From positions 1 through 64,000 of the forward strand of contig JARVKI010000068.1 of assembly GCA_036674765.1 (NCBI GenBank): DNA of 64,000 bases, written 5' to 3'. The DNA comes from Seiridium cupressi. Taxonomy: Eukaryota; Ascomycota; Sordariomycetes; Amphisphaeriales; Sporocadaceae. The position numbers were made by a program, and so were the translations under genes. Below, piece by piece: positions 55,810-64,000 of this stretch (positions are counted from its first letter, which is position 1; each line of letters begins with the position of its first letter). The notes under the pieces are model-generated. The model worked only from the letters and a program-made list of their open reading frames with translations, ran no database searches and had not been told where the DNA came from.

Positions 55810-57420
55810 TCACTCATCAGCCGGAGCGGGATCAGGAATCTCCCAACAAATATGCCCCAGACGAGCCGAGTCAAGCAAATCCCAGATACGCTTGCGATTC
55901 CACAGCTTGCGGCGCACCGGAGGAGGGGCATCGCCTAGAATTCCCTTGCCGGGCACCAGCACGTCTTCCTGGGCGAGCTGCCGGGCAAGAAGCTCCCAGT
56001 CCCAGTCCTTGGCTACCCAGTTGGTATCGTCCACCGGCTCGCGCGGTAGCTGCGCTCGGGGCCGCGACACGCCTGAGGATTCGGGCTGGGCGACCGTTTG
56101 GGGTCGTAGGTGTTGTGTCATGACTTTGCGGCTCTGGTAAATGTCGCGAATGCCCTGCCTGAGGCGGGAGCGGCCGCCGCCCTTGACGCGTCCAATAATC
56201 TCGGTTAGGATCTCTTCGTCACCTGAGTCATCTTGTGCGGTGATGGTATGGACTGTGATACCTGAATACGGCACACCGGGTAGGGGGGGAGGGGGGAAGC
56301 GAGACGGCCGCGGCGGAGGTCCTTGGAAAGCGGCGCTGAGGTTTCCGAATGTCAGCAAGGGAGTCCAGTTGTCTTGCTGCATAGATGGAAGAGCTCCAGC
56401 GTGAGGAATTGTCGGTGTAACGAGCATGTCGCGATTGTCCCCAAGCTTTGAAGGTAAAGGTTGCTCGACGTGGGCGAATCCGAACTCTCTCTTCCACATC
56501 GAGTACCTGTAGCCGGAGTCATCCTCGCCAAAGGGGTCGAACTTTTTACCGGGCTCGTCCCACGCGTCAATATCCCAAAGCCATGGGATGAGGCGACCCT
56601 TCAGCAACTGCTCCTTCCACCAGCTGTTTGGCATCACTCGGTTGCACTTCAGGGGTGGCGAAGTGAGTGGCTGGAACTGCTTTATGATCAAGTCAAAGAT
56701 CTCCTGGGGGCTTCCCATCATCCGTAGGAACACCTCGTCAGTTCCGGAATCGGGGCCGTCGACGTGCTCAGGCATCAGTCTCAGCCGATTGAGGATGACT
56801 CGAGCGAGGGAAGGAACTGGACCTAACGGCGAGGTCTCGATTGTCTGATCTGTGATCTGGAAAAGCTGTCGAGTCTTTTTGCCGAGGTAATACTTGTGGT
56901 TCTCCTTGATGCCTCTTCGGAGCGAGCCATGCGACAAGGTCGCGCGGGCCCGGTTGCTCCAGATCTCGTAGAAATGCACCAGGCGCGAAGGGTGGCCGCC
57001 GTTAGGTGCTCTGAAGTTCAGATCGAAGCGCTTTTGCCAGGAGCAAAAGAGTTTGGTGACTTGCAGACAGTCGTGGTGGATGGGGATGGGGATGACTGGG
57101 TTGCTGGCATCCGTGGGGAGAAAGCGAGGGCCCTCTTCAATCCCGCCGCTGTAACGCACGAGCAAATGGGTTCCCTCATCGTTGTACTCGATGTTGCTGG
57201 CACGGATTACCTGGATGAGTTTCTCATCGTCTTCGAAGTCGCTCTGCTCCTTCGGCGATAGCTTCTGCCACTCTAGGTATTCTGGGCGGGCAAGCACGAG
57301 GCACGGGTTGAGCCAATGGTTCTGGCGTGGTGTCATGTTCATCCAAGGGTCCTGGTGAGGTCTCATATCCATCGAGGTGCTCTTCATGGCAACGCCACAG
57401 ACGACACAGATGATAGCCAT
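55810..57420 (-). CDS. F-box-like fungal protein with N-terminal CxxC
   Basis: A single uninterrupted exon encodes 536 residues. It opens MAIICVVCGVAM, with a CVVC pair that may bind zinc together with later Cys/His residues. Around residues 85-130 the segment IPIPIHHDCLQVTKLFCSW resembles the degenerate F-box-like openings of many fungal proteins, and a second region (GSPQEIFDLIIKQFQPL, near residue 240) has the look of a helical F-box or LRR-start element. The C-terminal half is Pro/Arg-rich and disordered before a final Trp-rich segment (DWDWELLARQLAQ, KRIWDLLDSARLGH). I recognise the general type, which is expanded in Pezizomycotina, but not a specific function; a role as substrate adaptor of an SCF ubiquitin ligase is inference. 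Start chosen at the first ATG because it directly precedes the CxxC. Confidence 0.75.
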   Translation of the reverse strand: MAIICVVCGVAMKSTSMDMRPHQDPWMNMTPRQNHWLNPCLVLARPEYLEWQKLSPKEQSDFEDDEKLIQVIRASNIEYNDEGTHLLVRYSGGIEEGPRFLPTDASNPVIPIPIHHDCLQVTKLFCSWQKRFDLNFRAPNGGHPSRLVHFYEIWSNRARATLSHGSLRRGIKENHKYYLGKKTRQLFQITDQTIETSPLGPVPSLARVILNRLRLMPEHVDGPDSGTDEVFLRMMGSPQEIFDLIIKQFQPLTSPPLKCNRVMPNSWWKEQLLKGRLIPWLWDIDAWDEPGKKFDPFGEDDSGYRYSMWKREFGFAHVEQPLPSKLGDNRDMLVTPTIPHAGALPSMQQDNWTPLLTFGNLSAAFQGPPPRPSRFPPPPLPGVPYSGITVHTITAQDDSGDEEILTEIIGRVKGGGRSRLRQGIRDIYQSRKVMTQHLRPQTVAQPESSGVSRPRAQLPREPVDDTNWVAKDWDWELLARQLAQEDVLVPGKGILGDAPPPVRRKLWNRKRIWDLLDSARLGHICWEIPDPAPADE

Positions 57421-60400
57421 GACAAGCTACACTTTTTCTCTTCGTAGCTGAGGGTACTTCGTTGTCTTGGGTTGAGGAAGGCCAGTGTACGACTCAAGAT
57501 GTCAGTTGGTGATGACGGATGCTGCTTGCCGGGCAGATGTGTGTTTCTGTGAAGAAGGTGTCGTTATCAGCTGTGATGGATTTTCAAGCTGATAAATCCC
57601 GGTTTGGTTTATTCGAAGAAAGTCACCGCAAGTCCAGAGCTGGGTGTAAAATATTCGAGCCTTGTGACCAGTGGGAGTCTGGTTGCGAGTTAACGTCCCT
57701 GGCGGAGCCCGAGGAGAAGACTTTTCGTGCTGTACAGGACGATAATGATTCACCTGGATGAATGAATACAGACGCAGTAAGTGGTCCAGAAAAAGGGTTT
57801 CGCAAACAAAAGGAATTTTGGTGAGTTCAGCCAATATTGTTTATACTGACGATACAAGTTTAACAAGCTGACTCATGGGAATCCTTTACAGCATCGTGTT
57901 TTCAGCTTTGGACAAATAATATCTTGTCAGCTACCTGGTTCTTTTTGTCGACGATCAATATGCCGAGGAGGTAGTGGATGACAACGGGGTCGACTGTTGA
58001 GACTCTTGGTTTACAACAGTAATCGGGCTCAACATGTATCATGAACACCCCAGACACAACAATTATCTGGGCCGAACAGAGATCATGACCGCGAAACAAA
58101 GGTCGCAAGCCGTCAAATTTGCTTAAGTCATGAATGAATGACCCATTTGTTGAAATATGACTCCTAAGAACGGCTTGAGACACTCTTGCATTCCCACACT
58201 TCACAGGCAGTCTGAAGAAAGCAGGGAACAAAGCTCTACATAATTGCCCGCAGAAAGGACTCAGTAGAACCATCTGACGCATTCTAGATGCCATATTATC
58301 TGCAAAAAGGCAAACTGTTACTTAAAAACACGAAACATGTCTCTGGGAGAAACAACTATATCGTCTGGTCAGCGAGAGTGGCAAGTGGTACCCGTATCTC
58401 TCCAGCCGGGGAAGACCTCTGTGATCAAGAAGTCACTAGCGAGCCATCTTGCCTCATTTATGAACCCCCCAAATGAGAGCCCCGGTGAGTTCGGTGCAGA
58501 CTGAACGACTGCCAGGCTGCAATACCGTGTCTGCTGTCTTGAAATTGGAAAACCTGATGGACATTTTGCTATCGCTTGGGTGAGAGAAGGCTGGAAGGTA
58601 CCTTCAAATAATACGGGAGAAGATGAACATCTGCGACGCGTGCTTGTAGAGAAACATAATGGGCTATGCCTGTCAGGTTTGTTCTCATGCCTAACCGCAT
58701 GACAGCGAGCTGGGCCGTATGGAATATCTCGTGTTCTTCATGCATCGTGAACATAGTGATTTTAGCACCCCAAGAGATAAATGCAACTCGACCCAGGGTT
58801 CCCGGCAAGACGGGCAACACAAGCCTAGTACCGGCGAATCTAACGTGTGAGCATGCCGTATTTCGCCATCCTGAAAGTGGTTGCCCTTTACCCAAGCTTT
58901 TGGAATGCCACGGCCACTCTGGTCGAGAGGACTGCATTGCCTTCTGCATGGCCTTCTGCATGGGCTCGTCCCGACGGCACGATTCTAAAGCCTGCCACGT
59001 GCAGGTGAGTGCCTGCCCATCAAAGCAAGGGACTTGAGCAGCATAGATGAATATGCCAAAGCATAGACTAAAAGCAATCAACCCCTGGCTTCCTAGCCCT
59101 TGAGCAACATCAACAGTTGCAGATGATTATACGCATGTTACAATTCACAGTATGGATTATTGCTGCCCTAGTATTACAGGCTCCTACAGTCTTTGTTTTA
59201 TTATTTGTGTAGATACTGCAACAGGGGCTTGAAGTTCGAGTCTGCTGACAGCTCCTGATGAGACAATAACTACAAACTTGACGGGTTTATGTGAAACGAT
59301 AGCGCTATATTTGAGCAACCTGTCATTCACCAAACTATATCATATACATACTTCACGTTTGGTCGCCTTATCTTACTGTTCTCTATCCATTTCGGATTGC
59401 TACAACCCGGTCCGACGTTGACTGCCCACTTGAGCGGAATCTGGTTGATCCAGGGGAGTCTGATAGCGGGCCTCTGACTGCGCGCGAGATTAACTGAGGC
59501 TTTTGCGCTGGGGGCGGTTGCGCGTTGGAGACGCCAAGACTGCAATCGGCACGCTCTGGCCGGAAACGAGATCCTCTGAACGCAAGAGCAAAGTATTCTC
59601 GTCTTCAGGGACGATCTATCCTAGCGGGCCCGTTCAAGAAAGGGGCTACGCGTATGGGCTTGAACAGCAGCAACGACTTTGGGTCTTTGGGTTATTCGAC
59701 TTGATGCCTCAAAAGACAGTCTGGGCCATATGTTGGTACGGGGTTATGTCCACCAGTCACAAGCCCGCAGGGTGTGCTGACATTTAGGAGACGGCGAAGC
59801 GTAGTTGTGAATCTCGCCAAGCAGCATCTTTAAACCACGCGGCCGAGAGCGCAGGGGGGACAACAGGCTGAACCTGACTAGCCCTTGTCCAGGAGGATGG
59901 CTCGCGGAGGAAGGCGGCCCGTGTATTGAATCGGCAAAGTGGTGAAGTGGCACAACCAACGCTCTTGCACAGGCGAGCCTATGGCAGACGGCGTCGGCGG
60001 GTTGCCACGCCTGTCGCGTATGCACTTGCTGCTTTCGGCCCCCAGGAGACCATTTCGCTCTGCATGATGGTCGTCACTGAACCACAGCAATGGGCCGGTG
60101 TCGAGCCACCGGTGGCACGCCTGAAGTTGGTGGGCATCCGATGGTGGGGAGCCCAGGACACCACAATGCCCCCCCTTCTCCAGCTCTGCCAGCTCCGCAG
60201 CGGGCGCCGACCAGCTGGGCCCACCTGAGCACAGGCAGTTGGTAGACCAGACCCGGCGTGCACTAACCTAGCTCCTCGGGCCACGGAGTCGAGGGCCGCA
60301 TCCCGGAACAGAAGCAATCTTCCGCCCAAAAATCCTTACCATTGCACATCGGACTCCAGCCCTGCACAGCCAAAGGCGACCGTGGAGTCCAGGACGCCAC

Positions 60401-61213
60401 GCATCCCGACTCAACCCAGACTGCTTTAGCGAAACTCAACGTACAGGTCGCGAGGCCTTGAATCGGCCATTCCTCAACGCCGTCTTGTAAGAGGAACACG
60501 GGCTCCTCTTCCTTCAGAGCCGCCTGGCTATTCCCACCGCTCTCGTGGTGGAGCTGCTTGGGGACACTTGCGGAGCTGTCGCACCCGCTGATCCGGGGAA
60601 GGGGGAGCCTTCCCCAGATGGGCTGAACTATGCATCAATACCAAACCTGGGGTTTTCTCCGGTTTCATGCCACTCTGGGGCTTACATGCAGCCATTACAA
60701 TCGCTTTCAGCCTGCATCCCATGGGGTAAAAAGAAAAGTTACAACCCTCGGAGCCCAGGCGTTAGTTTGCCGCTCTGGTATTGGCTATTGATTGACGCTC
60801 CCACAGAAGCGAACGAGTCTGGCCAAGGCCTCGGTAGCCCCCTGTCGGCAATCTTTTCGAGTCTTACCCTCGGACAAGGGTCAGGCACGCGGTTTTCGGA
60901 ACGGCTTAGCAGCCACCAATTGATTGTGCCACCCAGCACTGCTCATCTCAGTGTCCTTGCATGATGCATGTCTGTCTGTCCAAAGGTCCCGGCTGTCACC
61001 ATCTTCCAGCCAAACCATGAAGGACTACCGATATAAAGAACGCGCCAGCGCGCGTGCCCTGAGCTTAATTCCCCTGCCCTACTCAGTTGTCCGCTACTCG
61101 ACACTATCCATCTGCTTGGGTTGCTCACGGCTAGTCTGTGACAGAAGCAGCTCCCGTCCCTCTAGCCGTATCCTGTCCATTCGTGTAAGAAGGTTTTACA
61201 TACGGTTGCAACC
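57421..61213. other. Intergenic, 3.8 kb, no supported gene
   Basis: Frames up to 170 codons exist, none with a recognisable domain. The longest (minus 58569-59081) begins with a hydrophobic stretch but only from a TTG codon. The last 200 bases carry a TATAAAG candidate (61032-61038) and CT-rich leader of the transporter gene. Confidence 0.5.
61032..61038 (+). promoter_or_regulatory. TATAAAG box candidate of sugar transporter gene
   Basis: TATAAAG lies 182 bp upstream of the transporter ATG, within the range expected for a fungal promoter with a leader of about 100-150 bases. Confidence 0.45.
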
Positions 61214-62964
61214 ATGTCGTTCGAGAAGAATGATGTTGACGTCCACACCGCCGCTCCCGAAAAGGTAACATCTCTTCCAAAGTCATGGCCTACCCTCTGC
61301 TGACAACTGAACGAAGGAGCCGGTTGAGACCAAGGTCGTCAAGGGTAATGAAGCCTTTGCAGAGGCCATGACCAAGGAGCCCCCGAGCGCTTGGACCGGG
61401 CCTCAGATCTTGATCTACGCCTTCTCTGTGATTGGTTTCTTTTGCTCGACCATGAACGGTTACGACGGATCCCTCATCAACAACCTGCTCCAGAACCCTG
61501 CCTTCAAAGAGTACTACCATGTGCAAAGTTCCGGCATCTGGGCCGGAATCGTGTCCTCCATGTACCAGATTGGTGGTGTCGTTGCCCTGCCCTTTATCGG
61601 GCCGGCCATCGACACCTGGGGCAGAAAAGTTGGCATGTTCATCGGTGCGCTCCTCATCGTCCTCGGTACCGTCATCCAGGGCACTTCCCATGGAGCGGAT
61701 GCTTTCATGGGAGGTCGGTTTTTGCTCGGTTTCGGTGTCTCAATCGCGGCTGCTGCCGGTCCCATGTACGTCGTTGAGATCAACCACCCGGCATTCCGTG
61801 GTACCGTCGGGGCCCTGTACAACACTCTCTGGTTCTCCGGTGCCATCATTGCTGCAGGGGCCGCTCGTGGCGCTCTCAATGTCGGCGGTGACTACTCCTG
61901 GCGTCTGATCACCTGGCTGCAGGCGCTCTTCTCTGGCCTGATCCTCCTCTTTGTGTTCTTTCTGCCCGAATCCCCTCGCTGGCTTTACGTCAACAACAAG
62001 AAGGAGGCCGCCAAGGCTATGCTGACCAAGTATCACGGCCACGGCAACCCGGACAGCGCATGGGTTGCGCTCCAGATGCACGAATACGAGGAGCTCTTGA
62101 ACATGGACGGTGCTGACAAGAGGTGGTGGGATTACCGTGCTCTGTTCCGCAACAAATCTTCTGTCTACCGGCTCTTGTGCAACTTGGCCATCTCCATCTT
62201 CAGCCAGTGGGCCGGCAATGCTGTGCTCTCCTACTTCTTGGGTGCCGTCCTGGAATCTGCCGGTTACACGAACAGCATCGAGCAGGCCAACATCACTCTC
62301 ATCAACTCCTGCCAGCAATTCCTCTGCGCCATTGTCGGTGCCTTCCTCGTCGACCGCATCGGTCGCCGTCCTCTTCTCATCTTCTCGTTCAGCGCCTGCT
62401 GTGTCGTCTGGCTCGGCATGACCATCGCTGCAGCGGAGTTTGCCAAGTCTGGTGGTGGTATCAATCAGGATGGTACCGTCCGACAGGGTACTAACAAGGC
62501 CGCCTCCCAAGCTTCGCTGGCCATGATCTTCATTTTCGGTTCAGTCTACTCCATCGGTATCACTCCGCTCCAAGCACTTTTCCCTGTCGAGGTCCTATCC
62601 TTCGAGATGCGTGCCAAAGGTATGGCCTTCTCGTCGCTTGCTGTCAACGTTGCTGGCCTTCTCAACCAATTCGCTTGGCCCGTCGCTATGCAGAACATTG
62701 GCTGGATTACCTACGTCATCTTCACCGTTCAAGATGCCGTTCAAGCTTTGATTATTTGGATGTACATCCCTGAGACCAAGGGCCGCACTGTAAGTTGGCA
62801 CTCTTCTGTTCTCCACCCAAGCCACAGCCACTAATTTTGCACTTCCACAGCTCGAGGAACTTGATGAGATCTTTGCTGCCAAGAACCCGGTCAAGGCTTC
62901 TATCGCGAAGAAGCAGATTGGTCTGAACCAATATGGTGATGTCGTTGATGTCCATGAAGTCTAA
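61214..62964 (+). CDS. MFS sugar transporter, lactose permease/hexose transporter-like
   Basis: Plasma-membrane proton-coupled sugar carrier of the major facilitator superfamily. Three exons, 61214-61264, 61317-62789 and 62851-62964, with 52- and 61-bp introns, give 545 residues. Twelve hydrophobic segments are present. Sugar-porter signatures are DTWGRKVGMFIGA after TM2, GGRFLLGFGVS, PESPRWLYVNNKKEAA after TM6, DRIGRRPLLIFS after TM8 and PETKGRTLEE after TM12, the last formed only after removing intron 2. The N-terminal MNGYDGSLINNLLQNPAF is typical of the Lac12/cellodextrin-permease-like group common in filamentous fungi, which take up lactose, other disaccharides or hexoses. No glycoside hydrolase lies next to it, so the substrate is undetermined. 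Codon use is strongly C/T-biased at third positions, suggesting good expression. Confidence 0.95.
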
Positions 62965-63513
62965 GTCTACCAAAGCAGTGCGCCTATATTCAGCGCTTGC
63001 GCAAGTCGGCGAAAATACATAGCCCTACCTTTGTATCTTTAAATAATACGACGGTCAATGACCCCGTCTACTCAATTCTATGAATTGATATCTTGCTTCC
63101 ATCTCACAATACACTTCCCTCCTAGTTAGTGTGCACGTCCTCCCCCTATACGGATGATATTGCATCAGAAGACCTTGGCTAGTTCTGACAGCAGTGCACC
63201 AACCGCTACCGAAGCACATGTCGAGTAAAAGTGATTGTGGAAGCAGGCGAGATTCGCGGAGTCACGATCTAAATTATACTATACACGGTGGGTGGCGCAT
63301 TGAAGTTTTCTCGTGACTGACGATCGGATTGTCCGGGTCGTAAAACTCAAGACAAGTAAGCAGCCTCACGCAACTTAGGATACTAGCCTCGATATAGCTC
63401 ATCAGCTACACGAACCCTATGGCGCGAGAACCGTGCATTCAACTTCGACTCTCAATGGGCGATACTATCGAGGGCGCCGAAATGTATAAACACCGAGTGG
63501 CCCTCCTATTACG
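62965..63513. other. Intergenic before the right-edge gene
   Basis: No coding support. A TATAAAC candidate (63485-63491) lies just upstream of the first ATGs (63514, 63532) in the frame of the downstream domain. Confidence 0.45.
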
Positions 63514-63630
63514 ATGCGGATTCATCATCGTATGAAGCTACACGCACTATACAAACCACAGCGACTATCCTCAAAAATTTGTCAGAATACGATTCACCAG
63601 CTTCCTCTTCACTGTACTCGCCACAGGTGA

Positions 63631-64000
63631 GGCCATGGCAACGATTTGCCCATTCGCCTTGTATCTTTCAATATCCGCTACGCGGCAAACGCAACCGAGC
63701 GGATGTACAACGAGAAGCCATGGGCAGATCGAGCACAGCCCGTGGTAGACCAACTCACAGGCGCAATTACGGGTGCGCCACTTGGCGTGCAGACCATCAT
63801 CGGCCTGCAAGAGGTGCTGTATACACAGCTTCAGGACCTGCGCCGCGGACTGGGCGATGACTGGGCCTACATCGGCGTGGGCCGAGACGACGGTAAGCAG
63901 GCCGGCGAATTCAATCCCATCTTCTACCGGAAGAGTGATGTGCGTCTGCTCTACAACGTGACCAAGTGGCTTTCACCCACCCCAAATAAGCCGTCGTATG
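63631..64000 (+). CDS. Endonuclease/exonuclease/phosphatase family protein, cut by window edge, start unresolved
   Basis: The frame beginning at 63631 is open to the window end (123 codons) and continues outside. It starts the EEP fold: LPIRLVSFNIRYA, then EKPWADRAQPVVDQL, GLQEVLYTQLQDL with the metal-binding Glu in QEV, and WAYIGVGRDDGKQAGEFNP. This matches a family of often secreted fungal EEP proteins (Mg-dependent phosphodiesterases of unknown substrate). The 5' end is unclear. The same frame has ATGs at 63514 and 63532 but a TGA at 63628-63630. A 51-bp intron (63581-63631, GT...AG) would remove it, with a weak acceptor. A signal-peptide-like stretch (RFTSFLFTVLATGEAMA) lies in a different frame just upstream, so a frameshift or sequence error is also possible. 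Confidence 0.75.

Noticed and set aside
58569..59081. Possible small secreted protein on the minus strand
   Set aside because: The hydrophobic leader is only reached from a TTG codon, there is no upstream ATG, and the rest has no cysteine pattern or domain typical of secreted effectors.
61214..64000. Sugar-utilisation cluster at the right edge
   Set aside because: Only the transporter is sugar-related; the neighbour is a nuclease/phosphatase-fold gene and no glycoside hydrolase is seen in the window.
1..64000. CRISPR arrays, insertion sequences, rRNA genes, intact transposons
   Set aside because: No regularly spaced repeats, transposase or reverse transcriptase motifs, or rRNA-like sequence were seen on either strand.

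Overview
The window is nuclear DNA of a filamentous ascomycete (Pezizomycotina, probably Sordariomycetes-like; the class is an inference). Supporting signs are short phased introns (about 47-75 bp, a few of 100-234 bp) with GTAAGT/GTGAGT-type donors, CT-rich leaders, roughly balanced base composition, and proteins typical of this group: a fumarate reductase fused to cytochrome b5, Rrn9, Sam37, Utp17 and a mitochondrial isoleucyl-tRNA synthetase. The window opens with 74 uninterrupted C residues, which looks like a contig end with a sequencing artefact rather than a telomere.

Layout. 1-7 kb: gene-poor left end with one soluble fumarate reductase gene (-). 7-13.2 kb: a FAS1-domain secreted protein (+), a BAP31-like ER membrane protein (+), a small helix-hairpin-helix-like protein (-) and a 74-residue C2H2 zinc protein (+). 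13.4-19.2 kb: a 2-oxoglutarate/Fe(II) oxygenase (-), UTP17 (-) and RPB10 (+, four exons for 77 residues). 19.2-23.1 kb: no supported gene. 23.1-30.2 kb: a conserved-looking protein in which I see a seven-fold CWxLC-type helical repeat (+), an unrecognised 271-residue protein (-) and a HAD-family dehalogenase (+). 30.5-38.9 kb: RRN9 (-), NOP7/pescadillo (-), PIG-U/GAB1 (+) and SAM37 (-). 38.9-50.5 kb: an 11.5 kb gene desert that is not obviously AT-rich. 50.5-57.4 kb: an acidic nuclear-type protein (-), mitochondrial IleRS (+) and an F-box-like protein (-). 57.4-61.2 kb: no supported gene. 61.2-64 kb: an MFS sugar transporter (+) and the 5' part of an endonuclease/exonuclease/phosphatase protein that runs off the right edge.

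Functional picture. Nearly all genes are housekeeping genes. Four of them (UTP17, RPB10, RRN9, NOP7) act in ribosome production: pre-rRNA processing, a shared RNA polymerase subunit, Pol I initiation and 60S maturation. Two serve mitochondria directly (SAM37 outer-membrane assembly, ISM1 translation). Several pairs are divergent and share 360-580 bp promoters (UTP17/RPB10, NOP7/PIG-U, HhH protein/zinc protein, nuclear protein/ISM1). I see no biosynthetic cluster, intact transposon, rRNA or CRISPR array. The most novel items are the helical-repeat protein at 23.1-25.6 kb, the gene desert with an intact 253-residue reading frame, and several 5'-end features (overlapping uORF at ISM1, ATG-free N-terminal extension frame at the fumarate reductase). 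Exon boundaries were worked out by hand from splice signals and reading frame; in every complete model the exon lengths sum to a multiple of three.
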